This document shows, in pieces, positions 45,534 through 54,874 of a stretch of DNA of 64,000 bases. The first letter of the stretch is position 1. Every line of letters starts with the position of its first letter. The translations under genes were made by a program, and so were the position numbers. The DNA is from Flexithrix dorotheae DSM 6795. GTDB lineage: Bacteria; Bacteroidota; Bacteroidia; Cytophagales; Flammeovirgaceae. The stretch spans positions 124,001-188,000 of the forward strand of contig NZ_KB903520.1 in NCBI RefSeq assembly GCF_000379765.1, written 5' to 3'. The notes under the pieces were generated by a model, which had not been told where the DNA came from, made no database searches, and worked only from the letters and a program-made list of their open reading frames with translations.

Positions 45534-47093
45534 ATGAGAAAAACCAATTTACCTTTCGAACAAACAAACCAGTTTAATCCAATCTTTATTGATTATATAT
45601 CTGAAAATAAGGAAGTTAAACCCTTCTATGATGAGTTTCCGAAAATAGAAAACTTCGCCCGGCAGATAGAGAGAAAAAGTTTTTCGAAAGTCAAAAGGGA
45701 AATTTTGGCACAGGTTTTACAAAATCAATATCAAAAAATTTCATCTGATGTTCCAACAAGTCAAATTGAATTATTAAAAGATGAACAAACATTTACGGTA
45801 GTCACAGGTCATCAGCTAAATATTTTTTCCGGCCCACTTTATTTTATTTATAAAATTGTTTCTACCATCAATCTTGCAAAGCAATTAAAACATCAATATC
45901 CTGAATTTAATTTTATTCCAATCTATTGGATGGCGACAGAGGACCACGACTTTGAAGAGATTAGCTATTTTAACCTTTTCGGTAAAAAATATACCTGGGA
46001 ACATCCGAATCCAACTGGGGCTGTAGGGAAATTAAACCTGAATGGGATAGACCATATATTAAATGAAATTTCGGAATTACCAGATTTCTTTAAAACTGCG
46101 TATACACGCTTTGAAAATTTAACAGATGCCACCAGGTATTATGTGAATGAACTTTTTGGAGAGGAGGGTTTGCTTATCCTTGATGCGGATGACAGCCGGT
46201 TAAAGTCCGAATTTAGGAATGTTATTTATGATGATTTATTGCACCATCATGCAAATAGTGCTGTTGAGAAAACGAATGAAAAACTGGAAGCTGCAGGCTA
46301 TAAAACTCAGGTTTTTCCACGAAAAATCAATTTCTTTTATCACAAGGATGGAATAAGAGAAAGAATTGAAAAGGAAGGGGAATATTTTCAGGTATTAAAT
46401 TCCGAAATAAAATTTTCCCAAGAAGAAATTGAAAAGGAAATTGAGGAATTTCCTGAAAGGTATAGTCCTAATGTTGTTTTAAGGCCTTTATATCAGGAAA
46501 TCATTTTACCTAACCTGGCTTATATTGGAGGCCCCGGAGAATTGAGTTACTGGCTCCAGCTAAAGGGGGTATTTGATCATTACGGAGTAGAATTTCCAAT
46601 GTTGGTGCCACGAAATTTTGCGCTATATCTAAACAAATCCAATTGTAAAAAAATAGATAAATTGTCTGTTGACTGTAGTGAGCTATTCCTGGAGGAAAAC
46701 CAACTAAAAGATAATTTTTTGAAAAGAAATGCTGAGGGAGAAATTGATTTGAGCGAAAATATTTCAGCCTTGGAACAAGTGTTTGAGGATATTGCAAAAA
46801 AAGCAGCTTTAGTAGATAAGTCCCTTCAGGGTTTTATTGGTGCAGAATCTAAAAAGGCAATTAAGCAGGTGGAGAATATTGGAAAAAGGCTTAAAAAGTC
46901 GGAAGAGAATAATCAAAGTACGGCTGTAAACCAATTGCTTAATTTAAAGTCCAAGCTTTTTCCAGATAACAGCCTTCAGGAACGGACAGACAATTTCATG
47001 AATTTTTACCTGAATGATCCGCAGTTTATTGAAAAATTGAAAGATGCCTTCGATCCCCTTCACTTCGAATTCTTGATATTACAGGATTCATAA
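45534..47093 (+). CDS. bshC: Bacillithiol biosynthesis cysteine-adding enzyme
   Basis: 519-residue BshC, which attaches cysteine to glucosaminyl-malate in the last step of bacillithiol synthesis. Conserved stretches include TVVTGHQLNIFSGPLYFIYK, IPIYWMATEDHDFEEI, and the LRPLYQEIILPNLAYIGGPGELSYW block (quoted in part). A long C-terminal coiled region (about 400-470) is typical. It indicates bacillithiol as the low-molecular-weight thiol; bshA and bshB are not in the window. Its stop overlaps the end of the converging M15-like gene by six bases. Confidence 0.95.
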   Translation: MRKTNLPFEQTNQFNPIFIDYISENKEVKPFYDEFPKIENFARQIERKSFSKVKREILAQVLQNQYQKISSDVPTSQIELLKDEQTFTVVTGHQLNIFSGPLYFIYKIVSTINLAKQLKHQYPEFNFIPIYWMATEDHDFEEISYFNLFGKKYTWEHPNPTGAVGKLNLNGIDHILNEISELPDFFKTAYTRFENLTDATRYYVNELFGEEGLLILDADDSRLKSEFRNVIYDDLLHHHANSAVEKTNEKLEAAGYKTQVFPRKINFFYHKDGIRERIEKEGEYFQVLNSEIKFSQEEIEKEIEEFPERYSPNVVLRPLYQEIILPNLAYIGGPGELSYWLQLKGVFDHYGVEFPMLVPRNFALYLNKSNCKKIDKLSVDCSELFLEENQLKDNFLKRNAEGEIDLSENISALEQVFEDIAKKAALVDKSLQGFIGAESKKAIKQVENIGKRLKKSEENNQSTAVNQLLNLKSKLFPDNSLQERTDNFMNFYLNDPQFIEKLKDAFDPLHFEFLILQDS

Positions 47094-47759
47094 AGCATGA
47101 GGTCTGGAGTAGGTTGGAAGGGAAATATGTAAATGGTCTCCTGTTCCCCCATGCCTCAATGTGGTGAAACCCATTAAATTAAAATATTGTTTTACCAGGA
47201 AATTCCGGATTGTATGTCTCTGGCTGGTTCTGATATCCATGGCATGTGCATAGCCATCTGCCTGGATGTAATGGAGGGAATGATGATTGACTTTAAGGCC
47301 CATTTTTACATAATCATTTTTGGTTCTGGACATATCGCTGATGAGCAAATCATGATCGAGAAACAGAATGGTACTTACTCCCAACCTTAAAAATGGGTGA
47401 AGACTGGTAAATTCTTCTTTTACAGCCGAACTTTGGGCATTTTTAGGCGATAGATATAATATATTATAACCACAAAATAAAATAAGGCAAATGCCTAATA
47501 CAGAAAATAATGCTTTAACTTTTCGGGTGGTGATCCTGCCTTTATATTTAATTTTTTTCAGGAAAAAAGCCAGGTATGCCACAATGAGCAGCAGGGTAAT
47601 TCCCATACTGATGAATAAGCAAATCCAGGTGTTGAGATGAAAATAGGTATAAGAAAAAACCGCTCCTCTAATTAAAAAGATGAAAGGGAGAAAAAAGAAA
47701 AATAAGGTTTTTAAAATAAACCAAACAGCTTGTCCAATAATACCTTTGTGAAAATACAT
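47088..47759 (-). CDS. Membrane-anchored M15-like peptidase
   Basis: 223-residue protein with three transmembrane helices in the first ~105 residues and a soluble C-terminal domain. That domain has the spacing of LAS-type (M15) zinc peptidases: S161-L-H163 (SLHY), A173-M-D175 with DIRT after it, and DHLHIS with H209 and H211. Zinc would be bound by H163, D175 and H211. Between the first two ligands there are five extra residues compared with the usual SxHxxGxAxD pattern. Such enzymes cut peptidoglycan peptides, so periplasmic murein is the likely substrate, but this is inference. Confidence 0.7.
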   Translation of the reverse strand: MYFHKGIIGQAVWFILKTLFFFFLPFIFLIRGAVFSYTYFHLNTWICLFISMGITLLLIVAYLAFFLKKIKYKGRITTRKVKALFSVLGICLILFCGYNILYLSPKNAQSSAVKEEFTSLHPFLRLGVSTILFLDHDLLISDMSRTKNDYVKMGLKVNHHSLHYIQADGYAHAMDIRTSQRHTIRNFLVKQYFNLMGFTTLRHGGTGDHLHISLPTYSRPHAL

Positions 47760-47952
47760 TAAGCTATTGAAAAAATTATATTTTAAAAAATATTTTCAGC
47801 AGAAGGTAATACTGAAAAAAGTGAGTTAAATTATTTCCGAACATTCTTAGTTCAGATGATTAATTTCAATTATTTTTAATTTAAAATAATAAAAAAACAA
47901 TCCAGACCACCATTAAGTTTCCTGGAATCTTGTTTTGCTTTGAAAAGGATAT

Positions 47953-50283
47953 ATGTCATTTTTTAGAAGATATTTTTTTGTTCTGGTAATTGTCCTTTCC
48001 CAAATGCTATCCTCACTTAGTATGGCACAGGTCTATTATGAAGAAAAGGATGTGGTGCCCGGAGAACCCTTTAACCTGAATGTACTTTCAGGTTCTATAT
48101 ATATTACTGACTATTTGTTTATTCTGGAGGATAAAAACCAACAGTACGGTATTGAGGAAGTGATTGCTAAAAAGGAAGAATTTGAATCCTATCAGATTAT
48201 TGAAAAAAACACATCTTTCCACCGGCCTCTTAACAAAAACTCAACGTATTGGGCAAGGTTGAAAATCCGAAACCAATTGGAAAGAGATTCAGACTGGTAT
48301 CTATTTGTGGGTTCCTGTTCCTATGCAAAAGTTTTTATTCCACAACAAGATGGCAGTTTTCAAATAGAGAAAACCGGGATGTTATTGCCCACTTCGGAAA
48401 GGAGCGTGAAGCAGGAGCGAAGCAATAAAGTAAAGTTTATGATTCCGGAAGAAAGCAGGGAATTAGAGATTTTCATCAGGATGGAAACAGAATTTGTATT
48501 CGAGCCCTATTTTAATGTGGCCCTCAAAAGTCCTGATGTTTGGAATAAATTTATTTATGACCGAAATCTGGTTCAGGGTATTTTTCAGGGAATTCTGTGG
48601 ATCATGATTTTGTACAATTTTTCCATTTTTCTTTCAGTGAGGGATAGAACATATTTATTCTATGCTTTCTACATGATTAGCCTTTCCATATTTTTCTTTT
48701 TTTATTACGAATTTAATTCAGAATTTCTTTTTGGAGAATTTCCCCGGGTTGCGCCATATGCCAGCTTTGGATTTTCCAATCTCATTACCATATTCTATAT
48801 TCTTTTTATGAGGAGGTTTCTTCAAATAAAGGAGTTGTTGCCAAAATGGGATCTTGCTTTATTAATTTGGGTGGCTATCAGAGGTGGTTTTTTGCTGTTT
48901 GGACTGATTTCTTATGCAGGAAGTAATATGACCTTTTTTACCGATACCCTTTTTAATTTCTTTTTCTTAATTGAAATCGTTTTTAATTTTCTGGTACTGG
49001 TGGTGCTATTTTTAACAGGAAACCGATTGGCAAAATACTTTATTGGAGGGTCATTCTGTCTTTATTTTGGCTTATTGCTTTCTGTATTTGGATGGGAAAA
49101 TTTATTGGTGGAATACGGAATCATCGGGCTACAGTCAGCCTATTTTCTGCAGTTGGGTGTAGTAGGGGAGTTATTTGTTTTCTCCGTGGGGCTTGGATAT
49201 AGAATCAGGTTGATAGAAAATGAAAAAAGGGAAACTCAGGAATGGTTGATTTATCAGTTAAAAGTTAATGAAAAACTGCAGAATAAGGTCAATAAGGAAT
49301 TAGAAAAGAAAGTAAAGGAACGTACTGCTGAAATTGCCCAACAAACAGAGGAAATCAGAGCCCAGTCTGAACATTTAAAAGAAGCCAATGGACAGATTAC
49401 ACAGCAGAAAGAAAAAATTGAAAAAGCATTTGCCGAGCTTAACAAAACTTATGAACAGTTAAAAAGGACTCAGTCCAATTTGGTAGAATCAGAAAAAATG
49501 GCTTCCCTGGGCCAGCTTACGGCTGGTATTGCCCATGAAATTAATAATCCCATAAATTTTGTATCTGCCAATATCAGGCCTTTAAAAATGGATTTTTTGG
49601 AGATTAAAGGACTGATAAAAAAACTGGATGAACTGGATAGCAATGGAGGCTTGAGCTCAGGGGTGAAGGAATTGAATTCCTACAAGCAGGATATTGATGT
49701 TTGGTATTTGATTGAAGAAATTGACCAGTTGCTGAACGGAATAGAAATTGGTGCAAGCCGGACCACTCAAATCATAAAAGGACTGAGAAATTTTTCCCGA
49801 CTGGATGAAAGTAACTGGAAACTGGCAGATATTCATGAAGGACTTGAAAACACGCTTTTGTTATTAAATAGCAAGTTAAAAGACAAAATTACCCTGATTA
49901 AAGACTATGACCCGGATTTACCCCTTGTGGAGTGCTTTCCGGGAAAACTGAATCAGGTTTTTATGAATATTATCGTAAATGCCATTCAGGCCATAAATGC
50001 TCATAAATCTTGTGAAAACCCTAGTATTTCCATTGCAACCCGAAAGAAAGGAGAATTTGTTGAAATTCTGATAAAAGACACTGGAGCCGGAATGGAAAAG
50101 GAAATTGTTTCTAAAATATTTGAACCTTTTTACACTACCAAGCCCATTGGGGAAGGTACTGGATTGGGATTATCCATATCTTATGGAATAATTGAGCAAC
50201 ATAGTGGTAAAATAACGGTAAACAGTAAAAAAAATCAGGGAACTGAAATAAGTATTATGCTTCCTCTCCAACAGAATACTTAA
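47953..50283 (+). CDS. 7TM-DISM sensor histidine kinase
   Basis: 776-residue sensor kinase. A signal peptide (ends SMAQ) is followed by a periplasmic 7TMR-DISMED2 domain (about 25-190), the seven-helix 7TM-DISM module (about 200-415), and a long coiled coil (430-510). The HisKA domain has phosphoacceptor H528 in AGIAHEINNPINF. A HATPase domain (about 640-775) has DTGAGMEKEI and GLGLSISYGII. The ligand of the periplasmic domain is probably a carbohydrate or similar, as inferred for the family. It is first in a run of three signalling genes (gaps 74 and 86 bases) ending with a LytTR response regulator, its likely target. Confidence 0.95.
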   Translation: MSFFRRYFFVLVIVLSQMLSSLSMAQVYYEEKDVVPGEPFNLNVLSGSIYITDYLFILEDKNQQYGIEEVIAKKEEFESYQIIEKNTSFHRPLNKNSTYWARLKIRNQLERDSDWYLFVGSCSYAKVFIPQQDGSFQIEKTGMLLPTSERSVKQERSNKVKFMIPEESRELEIFIRMETEFVFEPYFNVALKSPDVWNKFIYDRNLVQGIFQGILWIMILYNFSIFLSVRDRTYLFYAFYMISLSIFFFFYYEFNSEFLFGEFPRVAPYASFGFSNLITIFYILFMRRFLQIKELLPKWDLALLIWVAIRGGFLLFGLISYAGSNMTFFTDTLFNFFFLIEIVFNFLVLVVLFLTGNRLAKYFIGGSFCLYFGLLLSVFGWENLLVEYGIIGLQSAYFLQLGVVGELFVFSVGLGYRIRLIENEKRETQEWLIYQLKVNEKLQNKVNKELEKKVKERTAEIAQQTEEIRAQSEHLKEANGQITQQKEKIEKAFAELNKTYEQLKRTQSNLVESEKMASLGQLTAGIAHEINNPINFVSANIRPLKMDFLEIKGLIKKLDELDSNGGLSSGVKELNSYKQDIDVWYLIEEIDQLLNGIEIGASRTTQIIKGLRNFSRLDESNWKLADIHEGLENTLLLLNSKLKDKITLIKDYDPDLPLVECFPGKLNQVFMNIIVNAIQAINAHKSCENPSISIATRKKGEFVEILIKDTGAGMEKEIVSKIFEPFYTTKPIGEGTGLGLSISYGIIEQHSGKITVNSKKNQGTEISIMLPLQQNT

Positions 50284-50357
50284 ATTTGTATACTTTGCAA
50301 AAAGTGAGGGAGTGGAAATAGCCTCATTTTTGCTTCTATAAATTAAAGAAAAGGCAA

Positions 50358-52664
50358 TTGATGAAAGCTGGAAGTGGTTTATATCTCATATGTATTCAAT
50401 TTATAGGGATGTTAATCTTTTTAATCTTCCTGTCCTTTTCTGCTTTTCCCCAATCCAATATTGATAGCCTGAAGCAGCTTTTAAACCGAAGCAGCCTTCC
50501 CGAAAAAATTGATATTTTGCTAAAACTTTCAGGAGAAGTAAATGGCCATGAAGGTGTGGATTATGCCATTGAAGCATTGAATTTAGCAAAAGAAAGCGGA
50601 AAGGAAGAAGCAATTTATAAGACTACAGTTGCTGCAGGAGAGGCTTATACAAGAGTAGGAGAATATATAGTTTCCAGGTCATATTTTCAAAAAGCCTATA
50701 AAATGGCCATGGAAAAGGATGATTGGAAAAGGAAGGCATTTGGGTATAGAAAAATTGCAAATACCTACACCTTTTTAAAGAGTTTCGATACGGCTTTAAT
50801 TTATCAGGATAGTGCCCTATTTATCAATCAAAAGAATCAGGATTATTTAGGACAGATCATAGCTTATAATAACCTGAGTAGCATTTTTGGTTTTAAGAAA
50901 AAGCTTGACTCGGCAGAATATTACATTTTAAAAGCATATGATATTCTTGAAAAAACCGAGGATGTACAATTTAAGCTGAATACTTATAAACAGCTCGGAT
51001 ATGTTTATATCTGGAAAGGGGAGTTTAACAGGGCTGAATCCTTTTTGATTGAGGGATTAAAGTTAGCGCGTTTGAACAATGAAAGTTTCCATGAAAAAAG
51101 CATATTAACCAATTTGGCTATTGCCCTCAAGGAACAAGGATTGTATGAAAAAACTTTAAAATATTTATTTGAACTAGAAAAACTGTGTGTCCAAAATAAT
51201 TATTATTCCGCACTGGGCAAATGTTTCAATTCCATAGCGAATGTTTACAATAATAATGGAGATTGGGAAAGAGCTTTAGAATATTACCGCCAGGCCTTAA
51301 ATATTCATACCGAGTTAAATGATGGAAAACATGCTGCATTGGAGTTGGCCAATATTGGCTGGGTTTATAAAGAACAAAACCAATTAGATTCGGCACTTTA
51401 TTATTATAAAAGTGCCATAGAACTCAAAGAACAAGAAGATGAGGAATATGGGCTTGCCTATTCCCTAAATGAAATCGGCTCTTTATATATCCTCCAAAAA
51501 GATTGGGAAAAAGCCCATCAGACTCTTCACCATGCATTGAAAATTAGCTCAGATTTAGGCCTACAGTATGAATTGGTTATCAGTTTAAATCATTTGGGGA
51601 ACTTAAATCTCAGGATGGAAAATTTAATACTAGCGGAAAAATATCTTTTAGAATCTGAAGCTTTGGCTAAAAAGATGGATTATAGCGAAGAGTTATTGGC
51701 TAATTGCAAGCTTCAAATACAGTTATACCAGCAGAAAAGTGATTATAGAAAAGTTGTAAAACTTTATTCATATTACGATTCCCTAAAAACTGAAATTTAC
51801 AATGCTGAAAAAGCAAAGTCGATTTCAGAAATAAAAACAAAATACGAAACTGAAAAAAAGGAGGAAGAAAATAAATATTTAAAGAGTGAAAATGAGTTGA
51901 AAGAGGCGAAAAATGAGCGTCAAAAATTATTACTCTATTTTATTGGGGCACTTGCTATTCTATTTCTACTTATTGCCATTGCGGTGGTGGTTGGCCTCAG
52001 AAACCTCAAAAGAAAAAATACCTTACTAAAGCACCAGCGGGAAATTATTCAAAAGCAACAAATTGATATCCGACATCAAACGAAAAATGGTCTGCAAAGG
52101 GTATGTGATATTTTGTATGCAGTTTCCAGCCAAATAGAAGATGAAAAAGCGGCTTTGGGGGTTAGAGAAGGCCAAAGTATGGTCACTGCTTTATCTTCTC
52201 TTCAGGAGTTCCTATATGGAAGTCAAAACGTGAATGAAGTGAATATGCCCCAGTTCCTTGAAAAACTCAAGAAGAAACTGATGAAGATTTTCATCCAGAC
52301 AGAAAATCCCGTAAAATTTAATTTGGAGGTCCAACAAATAATTTTGCATATTGATATTGCAATTCCCCTGGCCTTGATTATTAGTGAATTAATTACCAAT
52401 TCATTTAAACATGCTTTTGTAGGGGATGGAAATCACGAACTGAAAGTATCTTTAGTGGAATGTGAAGGCCGGATTATTGAACTATTGGTGGAGGACAATG
52501 GCAAGGGAATAGATTTAGAAAATAAAGAAGCCAATATGGATTCTGTTGGTTTGCGTTTGATCAGTTCTTTTGTGAAAGAACTAAAAGGAAATCTGGAATT
52601 AGTCAGTGACAAAGGTACAAAGTACCGTCTCGCATTTGATAGAAAAGAACTTGGATTCTCTTAA
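50358..52664 (+). CDS. TPR sensor histidine kinase (HisKA_2 type)
   Basis: 768-residue kinase. After a signal peptide come about eight tetratricopeptide repeats (40-480), a coiled segment, and one transmembrane helix (about 525-550). The HisKA_2 domain has H573 in IRHQTKNGLQRV, and a HATPase domain has ELITNSFKHAF and EDNGKGIDL. This build is very common in Bacteroidota upstream of LytTR response regulators. It follows the 7TM-DISM kinase by 74 bases and precedes the regulator. A 15-bp hairpin begins two bases after its stop. Two kinases feeding one regulator would let the circuit combine different inputs. Confidence 0.94.
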   Translation: MMKAGSGLYLICIQFIGMLIFLIFLSFSAFPQSNIDSLKQLLNRSSLPEKIDILLKLSGEVNGHEGVDYAIEALNLAKESGKEEAIYKTTVAAGEAYTRVGEYIVSRSYFQKAYKMAMEKDDWKRKAFGYRKIANTYTFLKSFDTALIYQDSALFINQKNQDYLGQIIAYNNLSSIFGFKKKLDSAEYYILKAYDILEKTEDVQFKLNTYKQLGYVYIWKGEFNRAESFLIEGLKLARLNNESFHEKSILTNLAIALKEQGLYEKTLKYLFELEKLCVQNNYYSALGKCFNSIANVYNNNGDWERALEYYRQALNIHTELNDGKHAALELANIGWVYKEQNQLDSALYYYKSAIELKEQEDEEYGLAYSLNEIGSLYILQKDWEKAHQTLHHALKISSDLGLQYELVISLNHLGNLNLRMENLILAEKYLLESEALAKKMDYSEELLANCKLQIQLYQQKSDYRKVVKLYSYYDSLKTEIYNAEKAKSISEIKTKYETEKKEEENKYLKSENELKEAKNERQKLLLYFIGALAILFLLIAIAVVVGLRNLKRKNTLLKHQREIIQKQQIDIRHQTKNGLQRVCDILYAVSSQIEDEKAALGVREGQSMVTALSSLQEFLYGSQNVNEVNMPQFLEKLKKKLMKIFIQTENPVKFNLEVQQIILHIDIAIPLALIISELITNSFKHAFVGDGNHELKVSLVECEGRIIELLVEDNGKGIDLENKEANMDSVGLRLISSFVKELKGNLELVSDKGTKYRLAFDRKELGFS

Positions 52665-52666
52665 GT

Positions 52667-52704
52667 GGAATGCCGTAGAAGTTTTATTCCTTCTATGGCA
52701 TTCC
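52667..52704 (+). promoter_or_regulatory. Intra-operon hairpin between kinase and response regulator
   Basis: GGAATGCCGTAGAAG pairs over 15 bp (one G-U) with CTTCTATGGCATTCC, with an eight-base loop. No T-run follows, so it may act in mRNA stability or as a weak attenuator rather than as a terminator. Confidence 0.6.
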
Positions 52705-52750
52705 GGGATAATTGAAATGGAATAAAAAGCAGGATTTTACCCAGAAAAAA

Positions 52751-53515
52751 ATGAAAATATTAATTGTAGAGGATGATGTTTTAATGGCTGATATGCTGGC
52801 CAAACGTATAGAAAGATTTTCATTTAATAATTTTAATGTAACAGGAATGGCTACATCAGTAGATAAAGCCATTGCTGAAATTGAAAGGGAAAAACCGGAT
52901 TTGGCACTTTTGGATATCGAGCTTGAAAACGATAATGAAGGAGGGATAAATATTGCCAAAAAGATAAATGCAGATTATAAAATTCCTTTTATTTATATTA
53001 CCGGACTGCCCGATGAAGTGGGCTTTGTAAAAGCCAAACATACACTTCCTTTTGGCTTTTTGAAGAAACCATATGACGAAGCAAGCCTGCAAAGAGTAAT
53101 GGAATTGGCAACCCTCTGGCATGAAAAGCAAATGTATCCTATTGTTCAAAATCAAGAACAAAATCCATTGGTTTTTAAGCCTGATGAAGAAGATGACATC
53201 TGGCTGAAAACCGAAAATAACAAATATGAGAAAATTGTGTTAGCGGATATTCTATGGGTAAAGGCATTCGACCATTATATAATGGTCCAATTACTCAATA
53301 GAAAATATCCACTTACTTATAAATCGAAGTTTAGTACTTTTTATGAAGATTATCTGGCCAACTCACCATATTTTGTTCAAACCCAGCGCTCTTATGTAAT
53401 TAATAAAAAGTATGTGGATGCTATTGTGGATAATAAAATAAAGATTGGAGATAAACTGATACCTATTGGTCAAACCTTTAGAAGCAAAGTATTTAAAATT
53501 CTGGGCATAAGATAA
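52751..53515 (+). CDS. LytTR family response regulator
   Basis: 254-residue regulator. The receiver domain has IVEDD acidic residues near the start, phosphoacceptor D55 in LALLDIELEND, and FGFLKKPYD with the conserved lysine. The C-terminal LytTR DNA-binding domain (about 155-252) contains DILWVKAFDHYIMVQL and VQTQRSYVINKKYVDAI. I chose ATG at 52751 because it begins the receiver directly; ATG at 52712 adds a hydrophilic leader. It would bind pairs of repeats near -35 regions. The repeat pairs at 53654-53696 and 54875-54906 are candidate targets. Confidence 0.95.
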   Translation: MKILIVEDDVLMADMLAKRIERFSFNNFNVTGMATSVDKAIAEIEREKPDLALLDIELENDNEGGINIAKKINADYKIPFIYITGLPDEVGFVKAKHTLPFGFLKKPYDEASLQRVMELATLWHEKQMYPIVQNQEQNPLVFKPDEEDDIWLKTENNKYEKIVLADILWVKAFDHYIMVQLLNRKYPLTYKSKFSTFYEDYLANSPYFVQTQRSYVINKKYVDAIVDNKIKIGDKLIPIGQTFRSKVFKILGIR

Positions 53516-53560
53516 TGGAGGTTGGCAGGTAGGAAAAGTCGAAAATTTTATCGAAAACAG

Positions 53561-53595
53561 AAGGTTGGGTGATATAAACACTCAACCTTTTTTTA
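53561..53595 (+). terminator. Terminator after the response regulator gene
   Basis: AAGGTTGGGT pairs with ACTCAACCTT (one mismatch), followed by T7. Confidence 0.88.
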
Positions 53596-53653
53596 TTGAT
53601 TTTTTTGATAAAATAAACCCTGAAAGAGTAAGTCCTTAATTTGGTTTACGACT

Positions 53654-53735
53654 AGTTCGCTATTGTTCACGAACTTTCTGACTCATCTTGCGAACTCCAT
53701 TTTAGAATTCAAATAATTTCTGGCATCTTTATCAT
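53654..53735 (+). promoter_or_regulatory. Operator set A with promoter-like box
   Basis: AGTTCGC at 53654, GTTCACGAAC at 53665-53674 and GCGAAC at 53690-53695, followed after exactly 28 bases by CATCTTTATCAT (53724-53735). On the minus strand the GTTCG-type repeats are 21 bp apart, the period expected for LytTR binding. The same geometry recurs at 54875-54946. Confidence 0.65.
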
Positions 53736-53979
53736 AGTTAACAACCTGCAGGCATTCAAATCCTTGAATTTTTTCCCGATCAGCTACTCAAGGAAAGAAA
53801 TCGAAATAGTATACTAAATACACTTAGGACCAAAAGTCCAATTACTACCATTCTAAGCGCTTATTCAATTATCATGGCAGGCTATTGAAGTAAAACACTC
53901 CTTCGATAGTGATTTGCCCCGGACCCCTACTAACAACCTGCTATTATTCATATCCACTAATTCTTTAATCGTATTTGAA

Positions 53980-54348
53980 ATGAAAAAGTCAACATTTATT
54001 TTTTGTGGTATATTATTAATTTTAGCCAGTTGCAGTGAAGCTTACTTTGGAGGAGGAGGAGAATCTCCAGACCCAAACGGTTGTCCTTGTGCTTCAGTAA
54101 ATGGGGAAGTAATTGGTTTGTCGTCTAACTTGTATGGTCAGGAAATATCCCTTACAAAAAAGGGAAGTGAGATTAAATCCTTCATTACAACCATTAATGT
54201 GGATGGTACTTATGTATTTGAACAAGTGCCTCAGGGAAGTTATGAGGTAGAAATTGACGGGTTTAAAATGAATTATGAGATAAATAAAGATAGAATTATA
54301 TCGATAAACCTGAATAACAGATTTCGTGAATTAGAACTGGTGAAATAG
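53980..54348 (+). CDS. Small carboxypeptidase-regulatory-like lipoprotein
   Basis: 122-residue predicted lipoprotein. The start at 53980 gives MKKSTFIFCGILLILASC with lipobox LASC; the frame open from 53914 would add an improbable leader. A glycine-rich and PDPNGCPC linker is followed by a beta-sandwich-like domain (VNGEVIGLSSNLYGQEISL to VDGTYVFEQVPQGSYEVEID, quoted in part) resembling a carboxypeptidase-regulatory-like fold, with NGEV, GTYVF and PQGSYEVEI strands. It lies between operator set A and a stand-alone LytTR gene, so it is likely controlled by, or part of, the signalling circuit. Confidence 0.82.
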   Translation: MKKSTFIFCGILLILASCSEAYFGGGGESPDPNGCPCASVNGEVIGLSSNLYGQEISLTKKGSEIKSFITTINVDGTYVFEQVPQGSYEVEIDGFKMNYEINKDRIISINLNNRFRELELVK

Positions 54349-54507
54349 GATTGAATTTACTTTAAAGTTTGCTTTGATTGTGGGTGGAAGGAAAAACATT
54401 TCCTACAAAAATTTCTTCCTTTTATCATTGGGTTACTAATTTCATTTTAGATTAATAAAGAGTTTATGAAAAAAGGTCATCAAATAAATATTTAAATTTT
54501 TTAATCA

Positions 54508-54843
54508 ATGAAAGATTCACTTTGGTTAACCACTTCAAGAGGCAAGCATGAACGAATTAAAATATCCGAGGTTTATTGGATAGAAATTCAGAATGATGAA
54601 ATGCTGGTTAAGTTAGCTTCAAAAGAGGCACTTATTAAGGTTGAAAGGAAACTAAAAAAAGTGTTTGCTAGTGCTTTTTTGGATTTTCCCGAAATATTTA
54701 AAGTTCATCCATCATTCCTGATCAACCTGGATCATGCAGATTTAATTGAGAATAATAAAATTCAGGTAAAAGGAAAATATTTTCCTATTGAACAAAAGGT
54801 GAAAAGGATGCTGGAAGAAAAACTGAACCTGGTAGTTTTTTAA
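54508..54843 (+). CDS. Stand-alone LytTR DNA-binding protein
   Basis: 111-residue protein made only of a LytTR domain: DSLWLTTSRGKHERIKISEVYWIEI, then VERKLKKVF, and FKVHPSFLINLDHADLIENNKIQVKGKYFPI (in parts). No receiver or membrane helix is present, so its activity cannot be controlled by phosphorylation of its own chain; it might compete or cooperate with the full response regulator at 52751. It begins 159 bases after the lipoprotein gene and is followed by operator set B within 35 bases of its stop. Confidence 0.93.
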   Translation: MKDSLWLTTSRGKHERIKISEVYWIEIQNDEMLVKLASKEALIKVERKLKKVFASAFLDFPEIFKVHPSFLINLDHADLIENNKIQVKGKYFPIEQKVKRMLEEKLNLVVF

Positions 54844-54874
54844 GATAAAAACTAAGTTTTTGTATAAAAAAATC

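Larger units (their letters stand above)
53516..53979. other. Regulatory intergenic region before the small lipoprotein gene
   Basis: Holds the response regulator's terminator, operator set A (listed separately) and ~240 bases of possible leader RNA. That part contains a TCCTTGA/TCAAGGA hairpin near 53759-53794 and GGAC/GTCC near 53828-53840. No gene was recognised in it. Confidence 0.5.
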
